DNA of 64,000 nt from Siphonodentalium dalli (Eukaryota; Mollusca; Scaphopoda; Gadilida; Siphonodentaliidae). Below the pieces are notes generated by a model. The model was given only the letters and a program-made list of their open reading frames with translations, searched no databases and was not told the origin of the DNA. Location of the stretch: NCBI GenBank assembly GCA_032622095.1, contig CP136065.1:152713577-152777576 (forward strand). The letters are read 5' to 3'. Shown here piece by piece: positions 46,551 through 57,084 of the stretch. Numbering within the stretch: the first letter of the stretch is position 1; each line of letters begins with the position of its first letter. The translations under genes and the position numbers were made by a program.

Positions 46551-46969
46551 TTAATACATAAATATAAGGTATTGGGGGACAAGTTCTAGAAACTTAGGTG
46601 GACCTCCGCTCCCTACAACAAATATAAATTCTAACTCAAACGATGAGAGTAATATTTATAAACATGTTTTGATATGACGGGCATGATCTGTCAAATATGT
46701 ATACAAAAGTTCTAACTTGGCCAAGTGTGATTTTCGTAACAGAATCGAATAACGATGACGAGTTTTTATATATATTAGGGAATATTTGGATGGGGCATAA
46801 CTTTAGGAGGGTTATTAAATAGAAATTAGGGGTGTTGACGCGTTAGAATAAGAACATCATTTTGTTATTGGACAATGAAAACAATATATATTCTGTCCCT
46901 CTAAAACATCGAAACGGGTATGATATAAATGTATAGAAAATTCAATACAAAATAAAATAATATACAGGG

Positions 46970-47234
46970 AGTGACTCTATAGGATCATAAGTGATGTGAA
47001 TATGAATACAGGAGTGAGCATATGGGCATGGGTGGGGTATATACCAGCCGGTGTGACTGCATGGTTGGTCATTGTGAGGTGTATATGTGCCGGTTTCAAG
47101 GAGTGGCTGTATGTGCATATGTGAGGTGAATATGTATATATACATGGAGTGACTACATGGTCATGTGCGAGGTGTTCGGGTATACCCAGTGTGGCGTTAT
47201 GGTCATATATGAGAAGTATATGAGTATATTTACA
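46970..47234. repeat. Degenerate 44-bp tandem repeat, about six units
   Basis: Units begin near 46970, 47013, 47053, 47099, 47146 and 47190. They share GAGTGACT.CATGG.CAT, then GTGAGGTG.ATATG and a T/A-rich tail. Divergence between units is high. Confidence 0.65.
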
Positions 47235-49034
47235 CACTAAGTGTTGTCATCACTAAATCCAGCATTCTGATTGGTCGGCGCCCACGTGGCTAGTTGCAGT
47301 TATTTCTCGGTGAATGCGCATCGCCTCATAACACCAAGCTAATAACACCATCGATACGTCATTAGGTTTGGAAATACGAACGCGTAATGTTTTGGGCGCA
47401 TTTGGACTCGCGCAGGATTGACTTAATACATCATCGGGTTTCAATATGAAGATAAATTGTTCCTATTAACTTTTGGCAAGGGTGCTATTGGGTATTTTGG
47501 GCTGATCTTGTCACGATACACTTTTCGATTTAAATATATTTACAAAAGTGACTTTCTCGCTAAATGTATATAAATATAAGGATTAACTGTCATGTGGACT
47601 GTTTTTATGGAGATGTAACGGTGAGGTAAGTGGACATAACTTGTGTAAAACCCGAAATTAGTATGTGATGCGACAACAGTTGAATGCGATGAGACGGTAC
47701 TGGTTATCCCAACACCGTTAGTTTTTCCGCAACCACACAATGCCCTTATGTCATGGTCGATGTATTTGACCACGTGATGAAAACAACCAGACCCGATATT
47801 ACTGTTGTTAAGTACAACACTGTATACTTTATCAAATTATATGCTAAAATGTACGAAACGCACATTGTGGGTGCAATGGGACTCCACACCTGCATCTATA
47901 TATATGGTTGAGTAGAATAACGCACTAGACCTAAAGTGACCACATTCGTAGTCTAGTACATGCATGTACGGCTTGGGTTGTGGCTGGTCATATATCAGAT
48001 AACAGTTTTGTTTTGGTCACTTTGTCAAAATCAAAGAGCCACTAAAGGAATTGTTGATGATTCTAGAACGATGGAATGACGAACCGACGACTAGCTATGA
48101 AAACGACGTCTCATCATTTGGGGACGGCCATTTGTAAATTTTGAAAGATTCTATTCGCATCTGATCGGATCGGACCACAGCAATGTTTGTCTTTCTATAC
48201 GCGTACTGACCTCGGTAAAAGTTTTGTCATCGCTACAAGAACGTTGTTAATGTTTGACGTTGTTAATAGAGAGAGTTGCTGGTCGTTAATGTCCGCACGG
48301 GACTTGGTAGCAATCGGTATGTTTTATAGGAGAGTAGCGTAATAATTGGGTTAGTCGAAAATTCACTTCCCTATCCTATTCTTGTTGGCCATTTTGGACG
48401 CCATCTTGATTCTGCCCCACCCCCCCCCCCCCCACACACACACACACACCCCACGCACAATCATGTACACACCCCATTTTCGATACTAGTGACAAGAGTG
48501 GTCAGTTGTTACCGTTATGATATAACATATACATTCTATTCTGAAAATACTGCTAACATATTCTCGATATGTAAACGTACCCCTCCAGACTAATCGCGCA
48601 ATTTTCCAATATCGGGTACCCGCAAACAATACACAATGCGGAATCTCTAAAGATATCGTAGCGAACGTTTTTGATATATGTTCATTGCAATTGTACACTG
48701 CTTCGAAAAAGTTAAAACTATTTCTGTTCAAATTTTGTCAAGATGTGACTGGACTAGTTTGACTAGCATTGTGTTTTCTGAAGCGCTACGGTAAAGTAAT
48801 ATGTTTTTTAAATTGGCAATAGTATTTTGAATGCTCTATTCTTCCATAACTCGATACTGAGGTATTAACTTGCGAGAATAAATTAGACGCGTATTAAAAT
48901 GTTAAGTTTAATGTCTTCGTTGTGTCTACCTAAATTCGAGTAGGATTATCGCCCTGGTTAAGGGGACATTCACACTCTTAAAACATTATATACCCCCGCA
49001 ACAAAGTTTTACAGGTATATTGGAATCAGCTTGT
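47235..49034. other. No recognisable gene
   Basis: Short open frames only. A C-run with a CA tract lies at about 48417-48450. Confidence 0.5.
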
Positions 49035-49375
49035 CCATCTGCACATTTTGTCCGAGCTGCTATTCCAACATTTTTCAGTAATTTTGTTTTTTAAACTTGG
49101 AACATATTTATTATCATGGCAACCTGTGCACCTGCGATCATGAGGTCCGTCCGACTTATATAGTAGAATTATCCACATTTTATCGACATAGAAAATTACG
49201 CAAGATGCATAATTTTGTCCGAGCACGTATCCCTACATTTCCGAGTTAATGTTTGTGAAACTATATCACGATGCGAATCTGTGCACCCGCTATTATGAGC
49301 TTGATTCAACTTTTTTTTTCGCAACGTGTATAATTTTGTCCGAGCTTGTATTCCCTGTGTTTTGTTTGTTTTTGT
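49035..49375. repeat. Degenerate tandem repeat, period about 130-170 bp
   Basis: ATTTTGTCCGAGC recurs at about 49045, 49211 and 49331, each followed by T(A/G)T(T/C)CC. TGTGCACC(T/C)GC.AT.ATGAG recurs between them. Confidence 0.6.
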
Positions 49376-49421
49376 TTTTTCGAAAAACAAATATGTTAAT
49401 ATTCCTACTCTTAAGTAGCCA

Positions 49422-49524
49422 AATTACACTGCGCTGAGTGGGATTGTCCAAATGGGACTCAAGATACTACTGATACGCAGCGCAGTGTAAAAACTAGAGG
49501 TGGGAATTATTCCCACCTCTAGTT
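49422..49524. repeat. Two adjacent inverted repeats, one a perfect 37-bp palindrome
   Basis: TTACACTGCGCTGAG (about 49422) pairs with GCAGCGCAGTGTAA (about 49478). Immediately after it, AAAACTAGAGGTGGGAATTA and TTCCCACCTCTAGTTTT form a near-loopless hairpin. Such a stem could extrude as a cruciform. Confidence 0.85.
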
Positions 49525-49649
49525 TTAGATAATTCGTCGTAGAGGGCTATCACAGTGGGCATGAATCTTTTATTATGGATAATTATATAATTCTTGGGAA
49601 AGGGACACAGCATCTAAACATGGTAGCTTCAGGATAAATATTGCCTTAA

Positions 49650-50093
49650 CCCTTTCAGTGCCAGGGGCCGATCTCATCGGCCCTAATTTACGGTCTGTAA
49701 AATCGGCCCTAAAAAATTAAATTTTTTAGATTTTTTTGGGTTGAATTGTTTTTGGGTATGCTTAAGCATGCTATGGCGAATTTAAAAACAAACTGGATAA
49801 AAACTTAGGGGCATGTTATAACTCAAAACTATCAACAAGTATTCATAGTAATAAGTTTGATGCCCATGAAAAACCTAAGATTCCTTGGCTCTAAACCTAC
49901 CAAATAATTATGTTAAAGAATATAAGAAAAAAATATTAAAATTCAAAACAATAATAACAAATGATTAAAAATTGTTAGGCCAATGTATTCTCTTATGTAT
50001 GCGATGCGACCTATGGTCGACTCGCATATATAAGAGAATACATTGGCACAGGGTATATGGGTTGATACAAAATCTGACCTGGCACTGAAAGGG
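49650..50093. mobile_element. piggyBac-like MITE (TTAA / CCCTTTCAGTGCC), copy 5
   Basis: A 444-bp element between TTAA sites 49646-49649 and 50094-50097. Its termini are CCCTTTCAGTGCCAGG on both strands, close to those of 16969, and the right end shares ATCAACCCATAT with it. One internal palindrome (49978-50047) has CCAATGTATTCTCTTATGTA / TACATTGGC-like arms and a CGACCTATGGTCG loop. It therefore links the short and long members of the family. Confidence 0.88.
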
Positions 50094-50631
50094 TTAAAAA
50101 AAGAAAAACAATATTCACTATTTGTCATCATCCATCACTGTCCAAGAGCCTACTTATCCATAATAAAAGATACCTGCCCCAAGTTAGGGCAAAAGTCAGT
50201 CTATAGGTTAACAACAAACCCACATATAAAATAGTGGGTCTGATGACACGTGGTAGACTTTCTATTTCCCGAACCGCGGGATTCCACGTCATTATCGCCA
50301 GTCAGAACTCACTATTATATCAACCTCAATATAAAATAAAAGTCTCTTCCAGGAAATGACATTTGGACGAGACTATACGATAGGCTCAGTGTGACTGTGA
50401 TGGTATGTGTACAGAGACTGGGAAATGGTGTGTTATATGATATGAACGACAAGCTACTTACAATGTACATATCCCCACAGTTTACTACTAGGGCAGTGAG
50501 GTGTGTGTAATTATTACACAACCGATATTTGCCAGAAAGCAATTATATATATATTTATTTTGTTATCCGTAATGTATTACCGGAAAGTGCGAAAGAGATC
50601 TGTGAAGAATAGCACGAAATTTTGTCACATG

Positions 50632-51744
50632 CAGGGATGTGGCTAGAGGGTATCCGTTGGGGGGGGGGTGTCCACCTTGGGAAATTCCAACTAACACAAT
50701 TGCATAATTCCAGTTGCACCCCCCCCCCCTTGAATCAGAATCACAGACAAAACACAAGTTTTGCATAATTCCATTTGCACCCCCTTGCACATCAGTCCTC
50801 AGGCCTAATATCCTATGTATTCATAAACTATGTTGTTCTATATGCCCGGTAAAAGAAGATTCAGATACTTTAACCTGAGAATTGCATAAATCCTAACATC
50901 TAGTAGCCTACTCCAGACAAATGCACACGGCTACGGGTAAGACACCAGGACATTGTGTCCGTCCATGTTTGTTCAGCCCGGTGTGAGAAATTTTGGAAAA
51001 CTATACAAAAAAATCGCAAATTCTAGCATCTAGACTGGCCTCAACTGAAGCTTCCCTAGTGTTGGAAATTTCAAACCTCATACTCCCTCTTAGGTTGGAA
51101 AATTCTCCAACTGATGACCATTTCAGTCCATGTACTAAACTATTCTTTTATTAAACTAATTAGCAGTTTTGTATTGGTCACGGGGGAGGGAGAGTGACAC
51201 ACCGGGCCGACCATGGTTCGGCCCGGTGTTTGAAAATTTTGAAATCTGAACAAGAAAATCGCAAAATCCTAGCATCTAGACTAGCCTCAAGTCTTCTTAG
51301 AGTTGGAAATTTCAAACCTGACCCCCCCCCCCACTTAGGTTGGAAAATTTCCAAATGATGACAATTCCAATGACAATGTTGACCAAATGTATGACAATAT
51401 TGTTTTCTTAAATTAAGTAGCAGTTTTGACTAGTCACGGGGGAGGACCAGGACACAAGCTTTCCATGTGTTGGAAATTTCCAACCTGTCACCCCCTTAAG
51501 GTTGGAAAATTTCCAACTTATTACCATTTCAGTCCAAAATTTTGACAAAAAATAGGAAAATATGCAAATATTGGTCCAAAAACAATTAATTCCCCCCAAT
51601 AAATTGTTTGAAAATCAAACGACAAGAACATTTTCAACCCATTGTTGGTGTGAAATGAAATTTCCAAAGTTGGGGGGTGAGACACCCCCCCCCCCACACA
51701 CACACACACACAGACACACACACACCCCTCTAGCCACATCCCTG
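50632..51744. mobile_element. hAT-like non-autonomous element with 8-bp target duplication
   Basis: The ends are inverted: CAGGGATGTGGCTAGAGGG at 50632 and CCCTCTAGCCACATCCCTG ending at 51744. Flanking octamers are GTCACATG (50624-50631) and GCCACATG (51745-51752), one mismatch. CAGGG-type termini with 8-bp duplications are the hAT signature. The interior lacks a transposase. It holds two to three degenerate direct repeats of about 160-240 bp around AGCATCTAGACT.GCCTCAA and GGTTGGAAAATT(C/T)(T/C)CCAA, plus C/G homopolymers and a CA tract. A related truncated copy is at 12397. Confidence 0.82.
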
Positions 51745-51949
51745 GCCACATGTGATTGTTTATTAGGTTTCATGGCGCAATTCGCGCACAAACTCCACAC
51801 AGACAGAGTTATATGTCATAGCTCCGCTGAGATACCACTGCCACAATGACATTTTGGTATCGATATTCATTCGATATTCGCGTGAAGTTAGTTCGACGTC
51901 CGACTTTCGATATTCGGTATTCACGATTTAGAAAAAGTTCAACAACAAA

Positions 51950-52548
51950 AATCAATTTTAGTTTTATGCGCGTGATGGGTGTGCAATTCATGCTCTACCA
52001 CTGAAATATCAAAATTCGGCTTTTTCTTGTTTTCCAGACCATAGCTGGACTTTTCACTTACATTGTCGACATATAGCTGTTGAGAGCGCAGCCTGTATTA
52101 ACGGGCATATTGAGCTGAAATCGGATAATAAAATTTCACCACAAAATATATGGAAATGTTTTGTGTTGGAGAGCACAAATTAGGTATATAGAAGTCTCCT
52201 GGTGTAAAAACAATGTTTGCGAATTTTTTTTTTCGATTTGTTAGCCGAAATTTTCAATGTCCAGCTATGGTATTCGATATTGAAAACGCATGATGATGAC
52301 CATGTCTGGACTTGTATAGATTGGCATGTGCAGTTCTCATATGGGCGTGACTATAATTATCAAATTTCAGCTCAATCGGCCCGTTAATACAGCTTGCGCT
52401 CTCTACAGCTATATATCGTGTAAGTGAACATTTCTGAGTCCAGCTATGGTCTGGAAAACAGGAAAAGCGCGGAATTTCAGACAATATATAATTCAGTGGG
52501 GGAGCACGAATTGGACTCATTGCACACCCGTCGCGCATAAAATTGATA
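51950..52548. mobile_element. Foldback element with about 185-bp imperfect arms
   Basis: The left arm (about 51950-52135) and right arm (about 52364-52548) are inverted copies. Shared blocks are TTTTATGCGCG, GGGTGTGCAAT, TTTTCCAGACCATAGCTGGA, CTTACA...GACATATAGCTG, GAGAGCGCA and TATTAACGGGC. A further fragment, GTCCAGCTATGG, occurs near the centre (about 52259). The long minus-strand frame across it is a by-product of the repeat. Confidence 0.8.
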
Positions 52549-52565
52549 TGCGTCAATTGATATGC

Positions 52566-53531
52566 GTGTGTAAATTTAATTATTTTAAAGTCTCTACCAT
52601 TATTTCGCCCAATTTGGGCGGTTCTATGGTGGCTGTTTCTCATCTGACGTGTGTGTCAGGATGGAGGATTTGTGTAAATGTTAGCCCAAACTACATTTCC
52701 AAGTAACGATGGTTTGTTGTTTATTTTGAGGAATCATACCACATCAGATGAATTCAGCCCAACTTTGTTAACAGTTGTCGTGTAAAACATTTGCAGTAGG
52801 TTAGCGTTATTTGGTATTTGCGGATGTGGTTTAACATGGGGGAAATAGACTACTACGTTTGAACGGCATGTGCATTTGTCGTTTTTTAATTATAACAACA
52901 TGATAATCAATAACAGAGGCAGTCTCTGTCAAATACAGTCGCTCTATTTACGATACTAATTGGGGAACTTTCTAAATTATATTACGCGTAAACCAGCGTA
53001 AACGGATGCCCGCTGCCAATGATAGAAGGTGTCGGAATCGGCCTACTCGCACCAGGGCTAACTCGCCCCAGTCGACGTGTGCCAACTGGGGACACACTAT
53101 AAAATGTACACCGATGCCGAGGCCGACTCGGAATAAAAGGTGTATACGGGGTGTTATATGGCGTTTGGTCCGTTGTTTCTCAATGAATATTATTGAAATT
53201 TGGTGTATATGTCCGGGCTGGGACATGGAATACAATAACGTTTGAATTGTTTTTAAATTTACAAATTTGTTGATTTTATTCAACTTTTTCGTTCTGAAAC
53301 ACACTATACGCGTCATGTCGATATCTAGTATTACTTAGAAATTTCAGCTTTCCAGATTCATAATCGCTCCATTTACTGTAACAGATGAAATTACCCCCCT
53401 CTTCGGATAGAGTGTCACTGAAACTTTATTTTGTTAGACTGCCTGTAGTCACTGTGTGTGGAAATAATCTGTAATAAGATGTAGCACTGTTTTATTTTAT
53501 ATTTACATGTAGTGCTGTTTTTTATACAACA
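52566..53531. other. No recognisable gene
   Basis: Only short open frames. The somewhat GC-richer stretch at about 53000-53150 has no recognisable product. Confidence 0.45.
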
Positions 53532-53539
53532 ATTCCACC

Positions 53540-55400
53540 CAGGCTTCTCAACGGTACACATTACCGGTACCGCGTACTCGGGCATTTTTTTTGCGGTAAC
53601 GGTACTGGTGTGCAGATCCGCCGGTACTCGGTACTGTGGTTGCATATATGCACGTTCGTTGATCAGCAGGCTGTTTGGCAAAATACAGTAGTATCAAGTT
53701 TCGCTCTTTAAACTACACGCGATGCACATCGATCGTGATTGTATTCATGGCGCGAGAGGTCGGTCACGGAAGGGTGGTTCCTGGTTTTTATGTGACTATA
53801 TTATTATAACTCTTCAATGGTTGAATTCCATTTCTTTGAAAGCACGGCCTTGTGATATTGTTTTAATCTTCAAAGATTATTTTGTGTTGGGAACTTGTGA
53901 TTGCAACTTATGTGTTTGCCTTTATTTTTGCCCAGTTGTGGCAATTATACACTAAACCCAGTTACAATTTCTTATCATTTATTCACCGATACGACATGTG
54001 AACGGGTACGTGTGTATGTGATTAAAGGGGTACTGTATCCCAATTTCAATAAATTCCCGGTGACAATAGCGACCCCACCCACAAGTATGGCCCACACGTT
54101 TTGATTAAAGGGGTACTGCACACAGGGATAGACAATTTTTTTATTTACTCCCATTGAAATAACTTTCAAGTTAGATTGTGTTCGTGTTATATGAGTTTCG
54201 TATAAACCTAATTTAGCGAAGAAAATATTGATCTTGGAAACGAAAATATTACGATTTCAAACTACGCGCCGTGTTTTTTACCTTCACCACAGAAGACTCA
54301 GGTCGCAGGAAGACCCAGAAGTTCATTGTTCACAGCTTCAATTGATGCCTTCAATCTCTTCCATCGAACAATCTCACTCCCTATAAAAATACTTGACGCT
54401 TTATGACTCTTGTTTCTTTCTCCTTTTTTCCGAATCGGTTATAGCAGGCCTTTCTTTTACAGGTAACATGTTTTGTTTGCAACTCAATAATGTTCGCGAA
54501 CGGCCGTCGATTAAAGACACGCAACAGATACGATTTCAAGAACGGTAACTCGTACTGGCATAATTCTCCATTTTATGACTCCAGCCATAAATTAATTTAT
54601 ATAAAATAATTCAATTTTACTTTTGTGATATTTTAAAATATAATATTGATATTAGATCGCTATTGTCACCGGGAATTTATTGAAATTGGGATACAGTACC
54701 CCTTTAATCACATACACACGTACCCGTTCACATGTCGTATCAGTTTGCATATATAAGGTAGACCATTTTGAATTTAAATGGACTCATGGAACCTCCAGTT
54801 ATATAATAAAATCGGGAACGAATATCCACGAACCGTGCACAATGTACATGTAATTTGCTGAATATACATGATAGTTCATATTTGGTATATGAACTCGTGG
54901 AGAGAATTGTTGCCTAACTTGACTCATTATTGTTTAGATTTAAAATGGCCGACCGCGCGACTTTGCAAATACATTTATTCTGATTGAATATTGTGAAGTA
55001 AAAACCACCGACGTGTGTCGCGTTACTTTCTATCAGTTTATCACACACAGAAGAACAATAAGTTAAAATCACAAAACGTGTGCAACGAATAGTTCCAGTT
55101 TGGTTGATTGAATTGTCTATGTTGTGGTTTGCGCATCACTAAACTGTACGGGAAAGTTTGTTAGTATATTCCAAAATGGTATCTAATATCCCGAAATAGT
55201 TTCTTTATTCTGATATCAAATTATCATTAGTTCAAGTTAATAATAGAGTTCGTGGCTTGTGATTTTCAGCGCTGTATTACCTCCAGATATACCTAGAACT
55301 ATAAAATGGCTTGCCAGTACCGGTACCGGAACCGCGGTACTAGCAAAGTATCGATACCAGTACCGGCATGTGTGGTACCGGCGGTACTTTGAGAAGCCCG
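53540..55400. mobile_element. hAT-like element, 8-bp perfect target duplication
   Basis: The octamer ATTCCACC occurs directly on both sides (53532-53539, 55401-55408). The ends are inverted, CAGGCTTCTCAACGGTAC and GTACTTTGAGAAGCCCG, followed inward by repeated GGTACCG-type blocks on both sides. CAGG.CTTCTCAA is a common hAT terminal form. The 1,861-bp interior encodes no recognisable transposase, so it is non-autonomous. It contains the nested inverted repeat listed below. Confidence 0.88.
53989..54740. repeat. 84-bp perfect inverted repeat nested in the hAT-like element
   Basis: 53989-54072 and 54657-54740 are exact reverse complements over 84 bp. The arm contains GATTAAAGGGGTACTGTATC, and the same TTAAAGGGGTACTG start recurs at 54113. 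The 584-bp spacer is unique AT-rich sequence. Each arm carries about 35 bp outside the TTAA, so flanking DNA was copied along with the element end. Confidence 0.9.
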
Positions 55401-55775
55401 ATTCCACCTAGATCATCATGTGATCGACCATACATGGGGTGTGATGACCTGGTTGAATTAAGAGCGGTTTGCTGGATCACTTCTGTCTTCGAGCTAGATT
55501 ATACTTATGCTATTTAATGGCTTGTTTCTAACGTGGAGGGGTAGATATTCTTGAGACCCCACTACTCTTCAATTCACACCAAGTTCTCAGCTGTCATGTT
55601 CGGATATTAGAACCCATAGCCATAATATATGGTTTATTTTGTGTATACTAGTATAATATAGTTATTTTCAGTACCTTTATATACCAGTAGTGTGGATAAC
55701 AATGCATCTATATGTGTATATGTATATTGATTCAACGGATTCAGTGGTTTTGTTCATTAGTCTATCAAATTTGCG

Positions 55776-56330
55776 GGGAAAACATGGCCACCAGCAGTAC
55801 ACCCTGCCAAATTTCAAATTTGAATCAATTGGCGCACCTTGCAGCCAGCATTTATTGCAGAACTGTTTCTCATGTGGATATTTTGGGTCACCACTAGATG
55901 GGAGCCATATTTTGTTCTAAAAATTTCCTTGTGAAAATATCACTGCCAGCGGTGATCTTGAGTTTTACTATTTTGATGGCTAAATAATAAAATAAATCCC
56001 TTGTCCGATCGTCACCAGATCCACAATGATCTTCTGGATAACCAGGATGAGAGTAATCTATTTTTTCCGAATTTCGTTAAAAACATGACCACAGACAGCA
56101 ATTTTGTATCTTACTCTTTGTATGACTGAATTCTTTACCACCTCTACAGACCACATCCCTCATATGATAGTCACCAAACTTCATATTGATCTTCGGGGTG
56201 ACCACTAGACGGGAGCTATCGAATGATTTGAATTTCTTTGGAAAACATGGTCGCCAGCAGCCATCTTCTATTTTGGTTTTTATATACATGCATATCTCTT
56301 CGTGCGGATAGCCAGTATTACTTGGGTAGT
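55776..56330. repeat. Degenerate tandem repeat (AAACATGG.CCCAGCAG)
   Basis: Related blocks GAAAACATGGCCACCAGCAG (55780), GAAAATATCACTGCCAGCGG (55934), AAAACATGACCACAGACAGC (56079) and GAAAACATGGTCGCCAGCAG (56240) recur. They are followed by ...AT.TTG.ATTTT and, between them, GTCACCA and GACTAGA.GGGAGC(C/T)AT. The period is about 150 bp. The short frames here are repeat products. Confidence 0.65.
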
Positions 56331-57084
56331 TCAACTTTCCACATTCCTGTCATCATTTGAAATATAAAAAATTACCTGATACATGTAGTGTGAAGGAATA
56401 AGACTGTTCTCTGTATAAATTTTATTCATCTGTAACATCATGTAGTAAGCAGCATGTGATGGTAAATGATACATAATTGTGAATCAATCATAGATGTCAT
56501 AGAACGACCGAAGGCGTCGCTTATTAATTAGCGATTCCATGTTGGCAGATGTCAGGTATGTCTGAAGAGCCAGAACTAATTAAAGAGTAGATTAATGTTT
56601 GGTTTATATATACGCTAATGACTTATATCAGTCATTAGGATCTTCCTTCGTCTGTCCCGACCGATGGGTGAACTGCAGTTGTTACATAAGACCTCCGTTC
56701 CTTTGTGGCTAGTATTGCATAACTCATAGGTCGCGGCCTCTCCGAGTATGACCTTGGCAATTTGGTTGGGGTCACTACAGTTCGATTATATTCTGTCTCC
56801 CCCATAGGTAAGATGGATATGTTTAGTATGTACCATCACGTCCCTTGAATAAGAAGGGGTGCATTACTCTACAGTAGTCCAATGAAAATTAACAAGCGTC
56901 CATAAATTAAATTTACCTATGATACTATTATTCCTCACTATCACATGCACCCTTCAAATTTTGTTTCATCGTATCTAATTTGTAATGACCCCTATGGTAA
57001 TATTGATATAGATACATTTGTCAAACATTTGTTTGTACAATATACAGGTATAAAGTTTGTATCTAAATCTAGAAATATATAATA

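Noticed and set aside
52254-52643. 129-residue minus-strand frame
   Set aside because: Lies across the right arm of the 51950-52548 inverted repeat and is explained by it.
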